Source: a virus. Taken from it: DNA of 29,290 nt. The notes beneath the pieces were generated by a model. It ran no database searches. It worked only from the letters and a program-made list of their open reading frames with translations, and was not told where the DNA came from. Location of the stretch: the IMG/VR virus record IMGVR_UViG_3300022752_000290, positions 1-29,290 of that record; one strand, 5' to 3'. Every line of letters begins with the position of its first letter. Position 1 is the stretch's first letter. A program made the position numbers and the translations under genes. Shown here piece after piece: positions 11,618 to 20,605 of this stretch.

Positions 11618-12766
11618 TTATGGCATAGGATTGCCCATAGGATCTACATTAGTTTGCATTCTTTTTACTTGCTCGGGGGTTGCTCCCCTCATGCCTTCTA
11701 AAACAGACAATGCTGCGGGTGAAGCAGTTGCAAGTAATCCGCCAAGGATTTGAGTTGGAATTGTTGGGATCATCTGCAATCCACCACCCAAAGCTCCAGC
11801 ACCAGCAATACTAGCGCCAAGCTTATCGCCAGCCTTGTATCTCTCCATAGCTTCCATGCCACCAGCGGCAGCAGAAGCTCCTCCAAGTGCTCCAGAGAGC
11901 ATAGGATTTCTAGCCATAAATCCACCAACCCCTTGAAGTCCAGATGCTAATTTTTGACCCATGGTTGGCTCAATAATAGGTGGCTTGGCAACTTTAAACT
12001 CAGGCTTATAAACAGTTCCGGTGGCAGGATTACGGATGTTTGCGCCCTTGCGAGTTCCTTGTTCAGCCTCATGAGCTTGAGCAAAAGTTTTTGCGCCACG
12101 ATCCTCATAGCCCATAGCACCCGCCCACTTCTGTACGGCGCTTTTTGGGGCTGCCTCTACGGGAGCTGGGCCGCCACCAAAAATGGCCCGCTTTGCAGAG
12201 ACTCCTGCTCCAGTTGATGCTCCAATACCAGCTCCAGCAAGCATAGCTTTTTCTTTTCTAAAGTCTGCTTCTGATGCTGGCGTAATGGTTTGTTGTGTTT
12301 CGCTTACGGGGGCTTCTTCAGGCACTTTCGATGGGGTTGGCTCAAATCCACCTAGTGCTTGTATGTTGTTTACATAACCAAGGGTTGACTCAGGTGGAGA
12401 TTTTGCTTTACCTGAAAAGAAAGGATGATCTGGCCCCGCGTTATAAGCTACAGCAGCAAGGATAGGATCATTGTTGTATCTATCCATGTTCTGTTTGAGG
12501 TACTTGAGACCCGCCTCAAGATTTTTGTCAGCATCTCTCAAATCTTCTTCTTTGTAGCCCATCAATTTTCCTGTAGCGGGCATAACTTGCATGATGCCAA
12601 TTTCTCCAGCGCTACCAGTTTTGTTTTGTCTTAAACCGCTTTCAACGTAAGAGAGCGTTAAAGCTAGGCGCGGATCAACCCCAAGCTCTTGAGCTTTGGT
12701 AATGACTTTATCAGCGTTTTGTAGTTGCTCTTTATCGAGCTTATCTAAAAAAGAAAGATTTGCCAT
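11618..12766 (-). CDS. Virion lytic transglycosylase / ejection protein (382 aa)
   Basis: The N-terminal 150 residues are a goose-lysozyme/SLT-type lytic transglycosylase: LALTLSYVESGLRQNKTG with catalytic Glu42, then GEIGIMQVMPATGKLMG and AYNAGP (107-112). The C-terminal part is Ala/Gly-rich with long hydrophobic stretches (FMARNPMLSGALGGASAAAGG-like, GASIAGAGALGGGLQMIP), suggesting membrane insertion. Such fusions occur in ejection proteins of short-tailed phages (T7 gp16 type), which open the peptidoglycan during DNA entry. Its place at the end of the late genes, after two other candidate ejection proteins, fits that role. ATG preceded by AAGGTG. Confidence 0.82.
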   Translation of the reverse strand: MANLSFLDKLDKEQLQNADKVITKAQELGVDPRLALTLSYVESGLRQNKTGSAGEIGIMQVMPATGKLMGYKEEDLRDADKNLEAGLKYLKQNMDRYNNDPILAAVAYNAGPDHPFFSGKAKSPPESTLGYVNNIQALGGFEPTPSKVPEEAPVSETQQTITPASEADFRKEKAMLAGAGIGASTGAGVSAKRAIFGGGPAPVEAAPKSAVQKWAGAMGYEDRGAKTFAQAHEAEQGTRKGANIRNPATGTVYKPEFKVAKPPIIEPTMGQKLASGLQGVGGFMARNPMLSGALGGASAAAGGMEAMERYKAGDKLGASIAGAGALGGGLQMIPTIPTQILGGLLATASPAALSVLEGMRGATPEQVKRMQTNVDPMGNPMP

Positions 12767-12775
12767 GATTGCACC

Positions 12776-14260
12776 TTATTTGATACCAAGACGCTCTTTC
12801 AACATGCTTGGCGTTATCGGGCCAGTGCTGGGCGCTGCGCCCTTGGGTACGCCTGTTGGGTAAGCAATATTCATTTGCTTTTCTCTGTAGCTATCAAACA
12901 TTCTTTGAAATTCTTTAGTGTCTTCAAACTCATCGTAAGTCAACTTTGATTTACGCAATGCACTAGAAAGACTTGATTCAAAGTTTGATTTCTCTTTCAA
13001 GAATTTCAGCTTTTGATTAAATGTTCTTAAAGTGTCATCCAAATTAGGCCCCATGGCATTGACCATCTGTTGCTCAAAGTTAGAGACAGATGTACCAGAA
13101 CCTAAACCTTTGCGTTGCTCAAATTGTGTTATTGCAAGCAATTGACCAACCTCAGAAGCCCTGTCAATAATTCTTTGATCAACACCAGATTCTGTCAAGA
13201 TTTGTTTAATTGCAGGGACTCCAACGCTAAAGTTTCCAACTCGCAAGCTTTCATTAAGCAAATTACCAATTCCAGACAATACATCACCACGCTTTAAAAC
13301 ACCCATAACCTGATCCATGCCAGGCTCTTTAAGTAACTTTTCCGTTCTGTCATAAATTGGCAATAAAGCTTTGGCTGATTTTCCAGAGGCCAAAACCTCA
13401 TCAGTACGACTTTGTTCGGACTTTGCGCCTTCTCTTGCAAGAGTTTTATTTCTTTCTTCTTGTATGTCTTGTTGTCTTTTTAACTCCGCTGGAGTTTGTG
13501 CGATTTTTGTTCCCTTAACTAGCTCTGCTGTTGCTTGTGGCGCTTCTTGAGTTGGTTCAGGAAGAGATGTAGTGTTTCTCTTAACAACATCCCAATAGGT
13601 TTTTGCATCACCTTTGGTTCGCGCTTGGTCAAACTCTATGGCATCGGCTTCCGACATTGGAACAGTCATGGCTTGGCGACCAGCTTTTGGATCGCCCGGC
13701 ACAAATCTTTCCACAGTAGTTTTTCCACCAAAAGGTGTATATTCTTTAGCTAGTTTATTAGCAAATCCACCAGGTTGCACAGATACAGAATCCAACATCA
13801 ACTTGTATTCAGTTTCCAAAGCCTCACCAAGCTCTTTATTTCTATATTTAATAGCGGCAATTTTTGCTGGACTCATGGGTTGACCACGAACATTTAAGGT
13901 CGGACCAGATTCTTGGTTATCTTGAACCCTGCTATCAAGCATTTCCAAGCCTTTTTGCTTCATTGCTTGCTCCCTTTGAGCTTGAGCAAGTTGCAGACGC
14001 ATTTGGGCAAGATCCATCTGCTCTTTTTCTTGTTGAGCTTGTACTCCGCGAACAGACTTGGCAGCTTGCCCCAAACTCTCACCAAAAGACCCAGTAGCGG
14101 TAGGCGTCAACATGCCTTCAGCAATCGCCAAAAGGTTGGGGTTGTAGCCTCTATTCTGACGAGAATCAAGCGTAGACATAAGCCTCTGAAGAGCCATGTC
14201 GTAGCTCTCATCCTCAACGCCGGGCTTTAATGCTGCGGTTGGTAATGCGTTTGTTGCCAT
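12776..14260 (-). CDS. Probable ejection / internal virion protein (494 aa)
   Basis: The protein is mainly helical. An N-terminal segment (MATNALPTAALKPGVEDESY) is followed by long coiled-coil-like regions (QAQQEKEQMDLAQMRLQLAQ and a 265-300 block), an ordered C-terminal domain (PIYDRTEKLLKEPGMDQVMG and later EFQRMFDSYREK) and a Pro/Thr-rich end. I do not recognise a sequence family. Length, composition and position (second of three large genes at the end of the late operon, before the transglycosylase) match ejectosome proteins. ATG with AGGAAATAAATATT upstream; the leader is AT-rich and the ribosome site weak. Confidence 0.7.
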   Translation of the reverse strand: MATNALPTAALKPGVEDESYDMALQRLMSTLDSRQNRGYNPNLLAIAEGMLTPTATGSFGESLGQAAKSVRGVQAQQEKEQMDLAQMRLQLAQAQREQAMKQKGLEMLDSRVQDNQESGPTLNVRGQPMSPAKIAAIKYRNKELGEALETEYKLMLDSVSVQPGGFANKLAKEYTPFGGKTTVERFVPGDPKAGRQAMTVPMSEADAIEFDQARTKGDAKTYWDVVKRNTTSLPEPTQEAPQATAELVKGTKIAQTPAELKRQQDIQEERNKTLAREGAKSEQSRTDEVLASGKSAKALLPIYDRTEKLLKEPGMDQVMGVLKRGDVLSGIGNLLNESLRVGNFSVGVPAIKQILTESGVDQRIIDRASEVGQLLAITQFEQRKGLGSGTSVSNFEQQMVNAMGPNLDDTLRTFNQKLKFLKEKSNFESSLSSALRKSKLTYDEFEDTKEFQRMFDSYREKQMNIAYPTGVPKGAAPSTGPITPSMLKERLGIK

Positions 14261-14288
14261 AATATTTATTTCCTAATATTAATTATTT

Positions 14289-15407
14289 TTATTCTAATGG
14301 TATATCTATTGGATCTTCACTATATCCTGGGTTTTGTGTCATTGGCTGACCATCTGACCCATATAAATTTCCATCTTGTCCTTGAAATATTCCGGGGCTA
14401 ATTTCTGTAGTTCCATATAAAGGACTTGTTGGATCTTGAGTGTTAACAGGTGTAGATGAGGCAGGATTTGATGAACCAAAATTCTTGCTAAAAATATCCC
14501 AGTATTTTTGCAAAGCATTTGGTGTAGTTTTGGTTTCGTATTTTTGCGTAGCTGGGTTCCAAACTTGAGTTGTTGTTTCCCCTAATCCGCTCGCAACCAA
14601 AGAACCCAAACCAGTAATTTGGCTCAATGGAGATAGCCCATAAGCTCCAGGCAACGGGCCTTTATAAGTCTCAGTAGTAGATGATGGCACGTTATAGCCT
14701 TTCATCAGATTAGCCACATTAGTAGCTTGTGTCAGGGGAGCATTGATCTTGGCTTGCTCAAAGGCTTGTTGTTCTGCGCCGCCCTTAGTCATAGCACCAG
14801 CACCAGCCAGTCCTAATGCTTGCTGTTGTCCAGCAAGATTGCCTTGGATTTGTGCGGCTTGGTTCTGCAATTGACCTTCATTGATGGCGGCTTGCAGGGC
14901 TTGAGAATATCCTTGTTGCAAAGCACCAGTTTGAGCACCAAGCAGGTTAGATTGCCAGTCGGCAGCAGTTTGTCCTAAAGCGTTTGCATAGCGTTGGCTA
15001 CCCAGTCCACCACTGCCAACAAAACCAGCCTTCAGTTGAGGCATCAGGTTACGTTGGATGTTCTGCTGTTGCAGACGTTCCATCTCATTCACCACGCCTG
15101 TGGTGTAAGGATTCATTAAGGATTGAATTTTCTCAGGGGTTAGACCTTGAGCAACGCCTGAAACGGTCTGTTCTGCCGCGGTAAGGCCTGGCTGATATGC
15201 TGTAGCGGCACCAGGGATGGCTGCATAGCCTTGCTGTTGCAAAGCCGTCATGGGGGCTACAAGCTCTCCAACAGGACGATTAAGCGCAGCAGTACCCGCA
15301 CCAGCCAAACCACTCAAATAGTCGGTGTAATATTGGGGGGCGGTAGTGCCAGTTGTTCTTGTGGTGTTAACGTCTGGGGCAACTGTGCCTTGAAAAATGT
15401 CAGCCAT
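14289..15407 (-). CDS. Probable ejection / internal virion protein (372 aa)
   Basis: It opens MADIFQGTVAPDVNTTRTTG, then has a long Ala/Gln/Gly-rich helical region with the recognisable stretch LMNPYTTGVVNEMERLQQQN, QRNLMPQLKAGFVGSGG and ANALGQTAADWQSNLLGAQ. Proteins with the MNPYT..VV..E..RL...N.....P.L...F..SG.GS motif occur in environmental phages beside tail and ejection genes. The C-terminal third is Ser/Thr/Pro-rich and probably disordered. I infer an internal virion or DNA-ejection protein (gp14-like or P22 gp7-like). Strong AAGGAGC ribosome site. Confidence 0.7.
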   Translation of the reverse strand: MADIFQGTVAPDVNTTRTTGTTAPQYYTDYLSGLAGAGTAALNRPVGELVAPMTALQQQGYAAIPGAATAYQPGLTAAEQTVSGVAQGLTPEKIQSLMNPYTTGVVNEMERLQQQNIQRNLMPQLKAGFVGSGGLGSQRYANALGQTAADWQSNLLGAQTGALQQGYSQALQAAINEGQLQNQAAQIQGNLAGQQQALGLAGAGAMTKGGAEQQAFEQAKINAPLTQATNVANLMKGYNVPSSTTETYKGPLPGAYGLSPLSQITGLGSLVASGLGETTTQVWNPATQKYETKTTPNALQKYWDIFSKNFGSSNPASSTPVNTQDPTSPLYGTTEISPGIFQGQDGNLYGSDGQPMTQNPGYSEDPIDIPLE

Positions 15408-15416
15408 ATTAGCTCC

Positions 15417-16043
15417 TTACATAAATTTATTGGACTTAGCCAAGTTGTCAACCCATGGAATTACTTGTAAGTTTTGAGGAACATGTAATCCAGAGACCGT
15501 TTTTCCCTGAAGCGGAACAATGTGGTCAACATGCCAAGCAAATCCAAACATCTTCTTCCTTAAAGCGGCAAGCTCATACGCTTGCTCCATCATCCATTTG
15601 TCGTCTTCAGAAAGCCAGTGCGGAGTTCTTTGCATTTTAGCCGCTCTTCTCTTTGCAAGCAATGCCGCATTGTTATGCGGATTTTTCTTTTTCCAATCAC
15701 TTTTTAAAGAATTTTGGGCTTTTACTTTTTCTGGATTAGCTAGTCTCCACTCCGCAGAACGTATCTTTGTAATTGGTTTTTCTTTTTCAGAATTTTCTGC
15801 ATATTTCAATCTTCTTTTCTCACGAAGAGATTCTGCATTTTTAAAATAATACTCTTGTTTTCTTTCAATTATTTTTGCAGCATTCAATGCATAGTTTTTT
15901 CTATCATTTTCTTTTCTGCACTCTGTACAGGCTCCGGTGTCTGTAATGCGAGGCGCAACATGACCACGACCACACGGTTTGTCGGTCTGATATGTTTTGT
16001 GACCAGCCAATTTGGCTATATGTCTTGCGCCTTTAGCACTCAT
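15417..16043 (-). CDS. HNH homing endonuclease with zinc knuckle
   Basis: The 208-residue product has an N-terminal zinc knuckle (C24, H28, C39, C42: KPCGRGHVAPR...ACTECRKEN). A Lys/Arg/Glu-rich middle (about 50-140) carries repeated RxAExxxLxxPE-like segments. The C-terminal HNH core reads HVDHIVPLQGKTVSGLHVPQ, then NLQVIPWVDNLAKSNKF (D173, H174, H187, N191, N200). This is a freestanding phage homing endonuclease. It sits among late virion genes and overlaps the preceding gene stop as ATGA, so it borrows translation from that gene. It is more AT-rich than its neighbours. Confidence 0.88.
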   Translation of the reverse strand: MSAKGARHIAKLAGHKTYQTDKPCGRGHVAPRITDTGACTECRKENDRKNYALNAAKIIERKQEYYFKNAESLREKRRLKYAENSEKEKPITKIRSAEWRLANPEKVKAQNSLKSDWKKKNPHNNAALLAKRRAAKMQRTPHWLSEDDKWMMEQAYELAALRKKMFGFAWHVDHIVPLQGKTVSGLHVPQNLQVIPWVDNLAKSNKFM

Positions 16044-17791
16044 TTTTTATCCATCTTTTTCTTAGCATCAGCCAAGTATTGCAGGGGACTTTTTGACTTT
16101 GGGGGTATTGAGTTAATTGACCCCGATCTTTTGTGAGCGCGAATTTCTTGTCTAAACTTGTCAAGCAACTTTGATCCAGCTTTTGTAGAGCCATTCCCAA
16201 GAGCGGCAACAATTTCACTGTCCAGGACGTATTCTCCGTCGGCAAGCATTGCAGGAATATCGTCGCTCTGTCCGTCACCAGGCCCCGCAACATGCGCTCC
16301 ATGTCTGAAATCGCCACGCATCTTGCCGCCATAATTCATCATTGGGACTGATAGACCGCCCTCCGCGTACTTTTGGACTGATCCACCTTTAGCCATTAGG
16401 GGCGTAATAAGGCCACCCTCTTTAGCGGTTATACCCAATATATCATCAATAGATTGGTTTTGTCCATAACTGTAATAATCTGGCATAACATTACCTTGTG
16501 AGACTTGTACAGTATCTTGAGGCTGTACTGGATTTTGTTGTAGTGGCGCTGTATCCGAAGCAACCATTTTTTGATATGTTGATAACGGATTTACAAAACC
16601 TTGCTTGTTTGCTGTTGAGGTTAAGTATTGAGGTGATAACGGAGATAAAGTTGTTCCACCAGATGTTGTCTGCTGAGGTTGTTGTATTATTTGTGTAGAT
16701 GGCAAAGAAGTTTGCCCAAGACCATTTGCGTATTGAACGGCACTTGATAAAGGTATTCCTTTTTTTACCAAATCATTGGCTATTTGTTTTTTAACACTGT
16801 TAAGCTTTTTATAAATTTCATCCGTTTGATCTGTGCTTATTGGAGGTTGCGCTCCTTCTGCATCAATCCCTGTAGGGGTATCTGCTGGTGGTAAGTTTTC
16901 AGGAGGTGTCCACTCTTCTGGAGGTTCAGGCAAATCGGTTGTTGGGGCTGTAGATACAGCCTCTTCAGGGAGTGTGTAAAGACCATTATCCGATTGAACA
17001 AAAGGCCCCGTGTCTACCGTTTCAACAGGAGTAGATGGCGCAGGAGTTGACTCAACTGGAGCAGTTATTGGCTCTGCTGGTGGAGGGGCTTCCACCGACG
17101 TCACAGTTTGATCTGGAAATGGTGGAGCTGACTCTAGAGGTTGTAGTGGTGGTGGGGCAGATGGTAAAGACTCAATACCTGATGGTGGAGCAGGTATATA
17201 TTCGTAAAAAGGATCGACAGTTGGAGGCGAGGCAGGGGAAGGCGTTGTCGGTAAAGACTCAATACCCGATGGTGGAGTACTAGATGTTTCACCACCCGAC
17301 ATTCCTGAAACTTCGGATGAAACTTGGTTTGCCACTTCAGCGGTTACACCCGCCAAAATCATATTTCGAGCAACTATTTCAGGCGGTGCTCCAGCATTTG
17401 CGGAAACAAGTCCAACCGCTACAGAAGGGGCGACACCATTTGCTATCAAAACAGCGGCAGCGGCTGTAGAGAGGATTGGGCTTTTGGCTACTGTTGTACC
17501 AACATCATGGATTACGTCAGATACGCCCTGTCCTACATTAGCCAATGTGTTAGATACACCTTCACCAACATTTGCCACAATGTCTGAAACGCCCTGACCA
17601 ATATTGGCTACAGTTTGAGATGCCCCATTAACAACATTAGAAACTGTGTCAATAGTTGTTCCAAGGGGGTTGCCTATAAACTCACTTACAAAACCTCCAC
17701 CGCCACCGCCCTGAGGCTTGATGCGTCTATCCCCGTAGTGCTTAAACGCTTCTAGTGGTAAATCGGGAAAATCAAAACGATGGTATCTCAT
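16040..17791 (-). CDS. Large Pro-rich virion protein with hendecad repeats (583 aa)
   Basis: Regions in order: a short N-terminal domain (MRYHRFDFPDLPLEAFKHYG); a Gly run (about 28-33); five 11-residue repeats at about 50-104 with pattern VANxGxGVSxx; a hydrophobic Ala-rich stretch (LSTAAAAVLIANGVAP); a Pro/Thr/Ser-rich linker (about 165-330, with PPSGIESLP twice); a Gln-rich spacer; and a C-terminal domain with GGLITPLMAKGG, HVAGPGDGQSDDIPAMLADG and EYVLDSEIVAALGNG. That last motif is frequent in phage structural proteins. I infer a virion component. The C-terminus overlaps the third homing endonuclease gene. Function not otherwise known. Confidence 0.72.
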   Translation of the reverse strand: MRYHRFDFPDLPLEAFKHYGDRRIKPQGGGGGGFVSEFIGNPLGTTIDTVSNVVNGASQTVANIGQGVSDIVANVGEGVSNTLANVGQGVSDVIHDVGTTVAKSPILSTAAAAVLIANGVAPSVAVGLVSANAGAPPEIVARNMILAGVTAEVANQVSSEVSGMSGGETSSTPPSGIESLPTTPSPASPPTVDPFYEYIPAPPSGIESLPSAPPPLQPLESAPPFPDQTVTSVEAPPPAEPITAPVESTPAPSTPVETVDTGPFVQSDNGLYTLPEEAVSTAPTTDLPEPPEEWTPPENLPPADTPTGIDAEGAQPPISTDQTDEIYKKLNSVKKQIANDLVKKGIPLSSAVQYANGLGQTSLPSTQIIQQPQQTTSGGTTLSPLSPQYLTSTANKQGFVNPLSTYQKMVASDTAPLQQNPVQPQDTVQVSQGNVMPDYYSYGQNQSIDDILGITAKEGGLITPLMAKGGSVQKYAEGGLSVPMMNYGGKMRGDFRHGAHVAGPGDGQSDDIPAMLADGEYVLDSEIVAALGNGSTKAGSKLLDKFRQEIRAHKRSGSINSIPPKSKSPLQYLADAKKKMDKK

Positions 17792-18150
17792 ACTTCTGCC
17801 ATCCAGTTATAACCCTCAAGATCGGGTTGTTGTATGTCTGCGCCAGCCCTTTGGATTAGCTGCAATATTTCTTGGTTGTCGGCATTACCATAAACTCGTT
17901 TAATGCCAGCTTTCTTTAGCCCATTCCAAAATACTTTGATGTAACGTGAAATCGCAATAGGAGAATCTTCTGTAAAGAAATGAAGCTCACCAATATCTTC
18001 AGATAACAAGCGCACAAACAATACAGAATTTCCTGCATTAAACAGCTTGCCTTGATTATTCTGTATCAGTTGAGCAATAGCACCCAATACCCTTTGTGGG
18101 TCTATACCTCTTTGATTGGCGTCTGCCGTAATAATTTCTGATGGTGTCAT
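17788..18150 (-). CDS. Small late protein, possibly acetyltransferase-like (120 aa)
   Basis: The product starts MTPSEIITADANQRGIDPQR and has a regular alpha-beta alternation: LFVRLLSEDIGELHFFTED, then IKVFWNGLKKAGIKRVYGNA, then IQRAGADIQQPDLEGYNWM. This order resembles a small GNAT fold, and GNAT-like proteins do lie near tail genes of some phages, but the acetyl-CoA loop is not evident. I rate the family as uncertain. It overlaps the Pro-rich gene as ATGA and has GAGGTATTGAG upstream. It may be a virion or assembly protein. Confidence 0.6.
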   Translation of the reverse strand: MTPSEIITADANQRGIDPQRVLGAIAQLIQNNQGKLFNAGNSVLFVRLLSEDIGELHFFTEDSPIAISRYIKVFWNGLKKAGIKRVYGNADNQEILQLIQRAGADIQQPDLEGYNWMAEV

Positions 18151-18159
18151 CTCAATACC

Positions 18160-18414
18160 TCAAATTGCTGGGTTGACGGCATTTACAAGGGCTTCTGCCC
18201 ATGCTTGCCAATCACTGTAACCATCTGTTGATGGAATGGCTTCATTCACAAAAACATCAATAGCTCTTATCCCATTACCCCAAATCTTCCAATCTGTTTG
18301 AGGATTAGGAATTTCTAATTGTTGTGGAGCATACAACTCACACATCAGACTAGCCCAAGAATCAAAAGAGTGATACCTTGGGTCATAAACAAGTGCTGGG
18401 CCTCTAGTATCCAC
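18160..18414 (-). CDS. Conserved late protein of short-tailed phages (84 aa)
   Basis: The start is a GTG with GGAG upstream, overlapping the nozzle gene by 11 bases. The product (MDTRGPALVYDPRYHSFDSW, ASLMCELYAPQQLEIPNP, DWKIWGNGIRAIDVFVNEAI, then the end DWQAWAEALVNAVNPAI) is Trp-rich with a conserved ALVYDPRYHSFDSWASLMCELY block that I recognise from podovirus late operons next to nozzle and ejection genes. A role in tail or head completion is inferred from position only. Confidence 0.75.
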   Translation of the reverse strand: MDTRGPALVYDPRYHSFDSWASLMCELYAPQQLEIPNPQTDWKIWGNGIRAIDVFVNEAIPSTDGYSDWQAWAEALVNAVNPAI

Positions 18415-20605
18415 GAACGTCTCCTATATCTGCATTTAAGAGCACACGTCCTAATTGATAATCTCCACCAGCCTCATTAGATACAAACTTCAATCTCAGC
18501 TCTCGCCTTTGCTCTTTCATGTCAATTTTATTGGTGTTTGCATCAAATACAAAGGGTATAGATTGAGCATCATCCGATTGTGCGTAGGGACGGCCTGTAA
18601 TGTAAAGTGTCATGTTGCCATTTAATACGAAGTCAGGCTCTACTCGCTCTAATCTAATCCACTTGTTCATGCCTGTCATGGCGGGTTCTGAAGGGCCTCC
18701 AGAGACCCATCCTAGATCATTAGTCTCAAAGTAGCTTTCAATGGCATTGACGTTCTGCCCGTTGATAGCGTCTGTTCCAATCTCATGCTGAAGGATTTCA
18801 ATTCTGTTCTCTGGCGTAGAGAATGTAAGGGGTACTGTGGCCGTTGCAGTAGCCGCGGCAGACATCTGAATGCCTTGTGCATACAAAGCTGTAACAGGAA
18901 CAGAAAATCCAGCACCAGTCCCGCCTAGCTCAGTATTGGATGCGCTTAAAACATCTCCTACTTGGTAACCAGCTCCCCTAGATGTTACGGTAACGGCTGT
19001 TACAGCGCCCCCAGAAACGGTTACGGTAGCCTTTGCGCCGCTTCCGATGCCACCAGTAAGGGTGACATCAGTGTAGGTGCCATCAACGTAACCTGTGCCT
19101 CCAGTAATCGTTCCTAGTGTTTTGATGCTGCTGGTCTTTATGGCGGTAACGTAAGTGTTTGCAGGAACGCCTGAACCAAAAATAATCAGCCCCAAAACGA
19201 CTTGGGTGTTGTACGTGTCTAGATACAAAAATTGGTTTCCATTCACCGTGTTAAATGAAGCAGTAAAGACGGTGGCAGATGGAGAGGTTTGCCAATTAGC
19301 TTGCACGGGATAGTGAAACACTTGAGAGAAATAACCAGCAGAGCGTCTAGCACCCAAAGCCTCACCAGCGTCGTACCAAGTATTCTCACGAGTGTTGTAG
19401 ACAATCGCATCAGTACACTCAGTAGCATCACCTTTAGGATAAAACCACCATACCTCGCCAAATCTTGGGACTTTACTTGCCCAAACCTTTTGCCTTTGAG
19501 AATAGTTTAAATTGTCAAAGAAGTAGTTCTGGTTCATGTTGTTAGGAATTTCCTTAACAACACCGTTGTACATCAAGAAACGGTCTACTCCGCACCAATA
19601 ATAAACACCATCGTATTCAATAGCAGATTGGCTAGACAGAATAGAAGACTGCGAGCTGATGATGTCATAGCGCCAGTATTGTGGGGGACTTCCTGCTCCA
19701 CCAATGTAAGACACACGCACTAGGCTATCAAGGCTCCAAAACAGCCCAGAAGGCGCGTTTGAGCCGCCCCTGACGGGTAACCCTTGGACAATCTTTCCTG
19801 TGGCTACGTTGACCGCATTAGCGTCCGCAGAGACCCAATCTTGGGCATTTCCAGCAGAGCAGTTCTGAATCAGGCCATTATTGCCATAAACAAAGACGTA
19901 AGGATGAAGCGATACCACGCCACCAGACACGCTAATGTTATTGTTAAAAGTTGCAACAATGACTCCCGCGGGAACGGAGTTAGATAAAGTTACATTAGTG
20001 GTAGAAACGGAAACTACAGTAGTGTTGGCTGGAATGCCAGTTCCTGTAACGGTTTGACCCGCGCCAATCAAAGGATTGGAGGCTGCAATTGTGACCACGG
20101 CAGTTCCGGTGGCCGTGATGGTGTCTGTAAATGTGCCAATTTGTGACATGGTTGTGCCATTGATGTCACCAATTAAGATGGGCGTATTAAAGTCGTTGTC
20201 AACTGAGGCGAGGTTTTGCCCTGGGTGCGCCAGCAATGATTGCACTCCAGCACCAGCAACATCATAGAAGCCATCAAACTGCCAAAGGTTTAGGTTGGAA
20301 GCGGTAAAATTTGACAGCGTAAAGTTGTTAATTCCAGCCCCAATGCCGTTATCATCAATAGTAAGCACTTGCAAACCATTGTTATAACCACTGAAGATGT
20401 AATTGAATGCGTTCTGAGCATTAACCCAAATACCTCTTGATGGGCCTGTTAGTTGATCAGAGATGACACGATACCCGCCCATTTTTCTAGGGCGTCCACG
20501 CTGAAACCTTACCCAGCGACCATCATTGTAAAATTGCTTATCAAAAATGGTTCCATCCCGTTGGATGCCGGGCTTGGTGTCAAGAGCAAATACCTTTTGC
20601 GTCAT
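18404..20605 (-). CDS. Tail nozzle / stabilisation protein (P22 gp10-like), with inserted domains
   Basis: The N-terminal 145 residues (KQFYNDGRWVRFQRGRPRKM, GIWVNAQNAFNYIFSG) and the region around 285-430 and 595-733 (FWSLDSLVRVSYIGG, YYWCGVDRFLMYNGVVKE, ECTDAIVYNTRENTWYDAG) fit the beta-propeller type tail nozzle or plug proteins of short-tailed phages (P22 gp10, T7 gp12 functions). Within it are two beta modules that look foreign: about 165-222 (GTGIPANTT) and about 444-590 (GSGVPANT), the latter interrupted by a further module at about 499-575 (GGTGY...GAGYQVGD...GGTGAGF). The 733-residue length, longer than usual, is explained by these insertions. Confidence 0.8.
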   Translation of the reverse strand: MTQKVFALDTKPGIQRDGTIFDKQFYNDGRWVRFQRGRPRKMGGYRVISDQLTGPSRGIWVNAQNAFNYIFSGYNNGLQVLTIDDNGIGAGINNFTLSNFTASNLNLWQFDGFYDVAGAGVQSLLAHPGQNLASVDNDFNTPILIGDINGTTMSQIGTFTDTITATGTAVVTIAASNPLIGAGQTVTGTGIPANTTVVSVSTTNVTLSNSVPAGVIVATFNNNISVSGGVVSLHPYVFVYGNNGLIQNCSAGNAQDWVSADANAVNVATGKIVQGLPVRGGSNAPSGLFWSLDSLVRVSYIGGAGSPPQYWRYDIISSQSSILSSQSAIEYDGVYYWCGVDRFLMYNGVVKEIPNNMNQNYFFDNLNYSQRQKVWASKVPRFGEVWWFYPKGDATECTDAIVYNTRENTWYDAGEALGARRSAGYFSQVFHYPVQANWQTSPSATVFTASFNTVNGNQFLYLDTYNTQVVLGLIIFGSGVPANTYVTAIKTSSIKTLGTITGGTGYVDGTYTDVTLTGGIGSGAKATVTVSGGAVTAVTVTSRGAGYQVGDVLSASNTELGGTGAGFSVPVTALYAQGIQMSAAATATATVPLTFSTPENRIEILQHEIGTDAINGQNVNAIESYFETNDLGWVSGGPSEPAMTGMNKWIRLERVEPDFVLNGNMTLYITGRPYAQSDDAQSIPFVFDANTNKIDMKEQRRELRLKFVSNEAGGDYQLGRVLLNADIGDVRGY

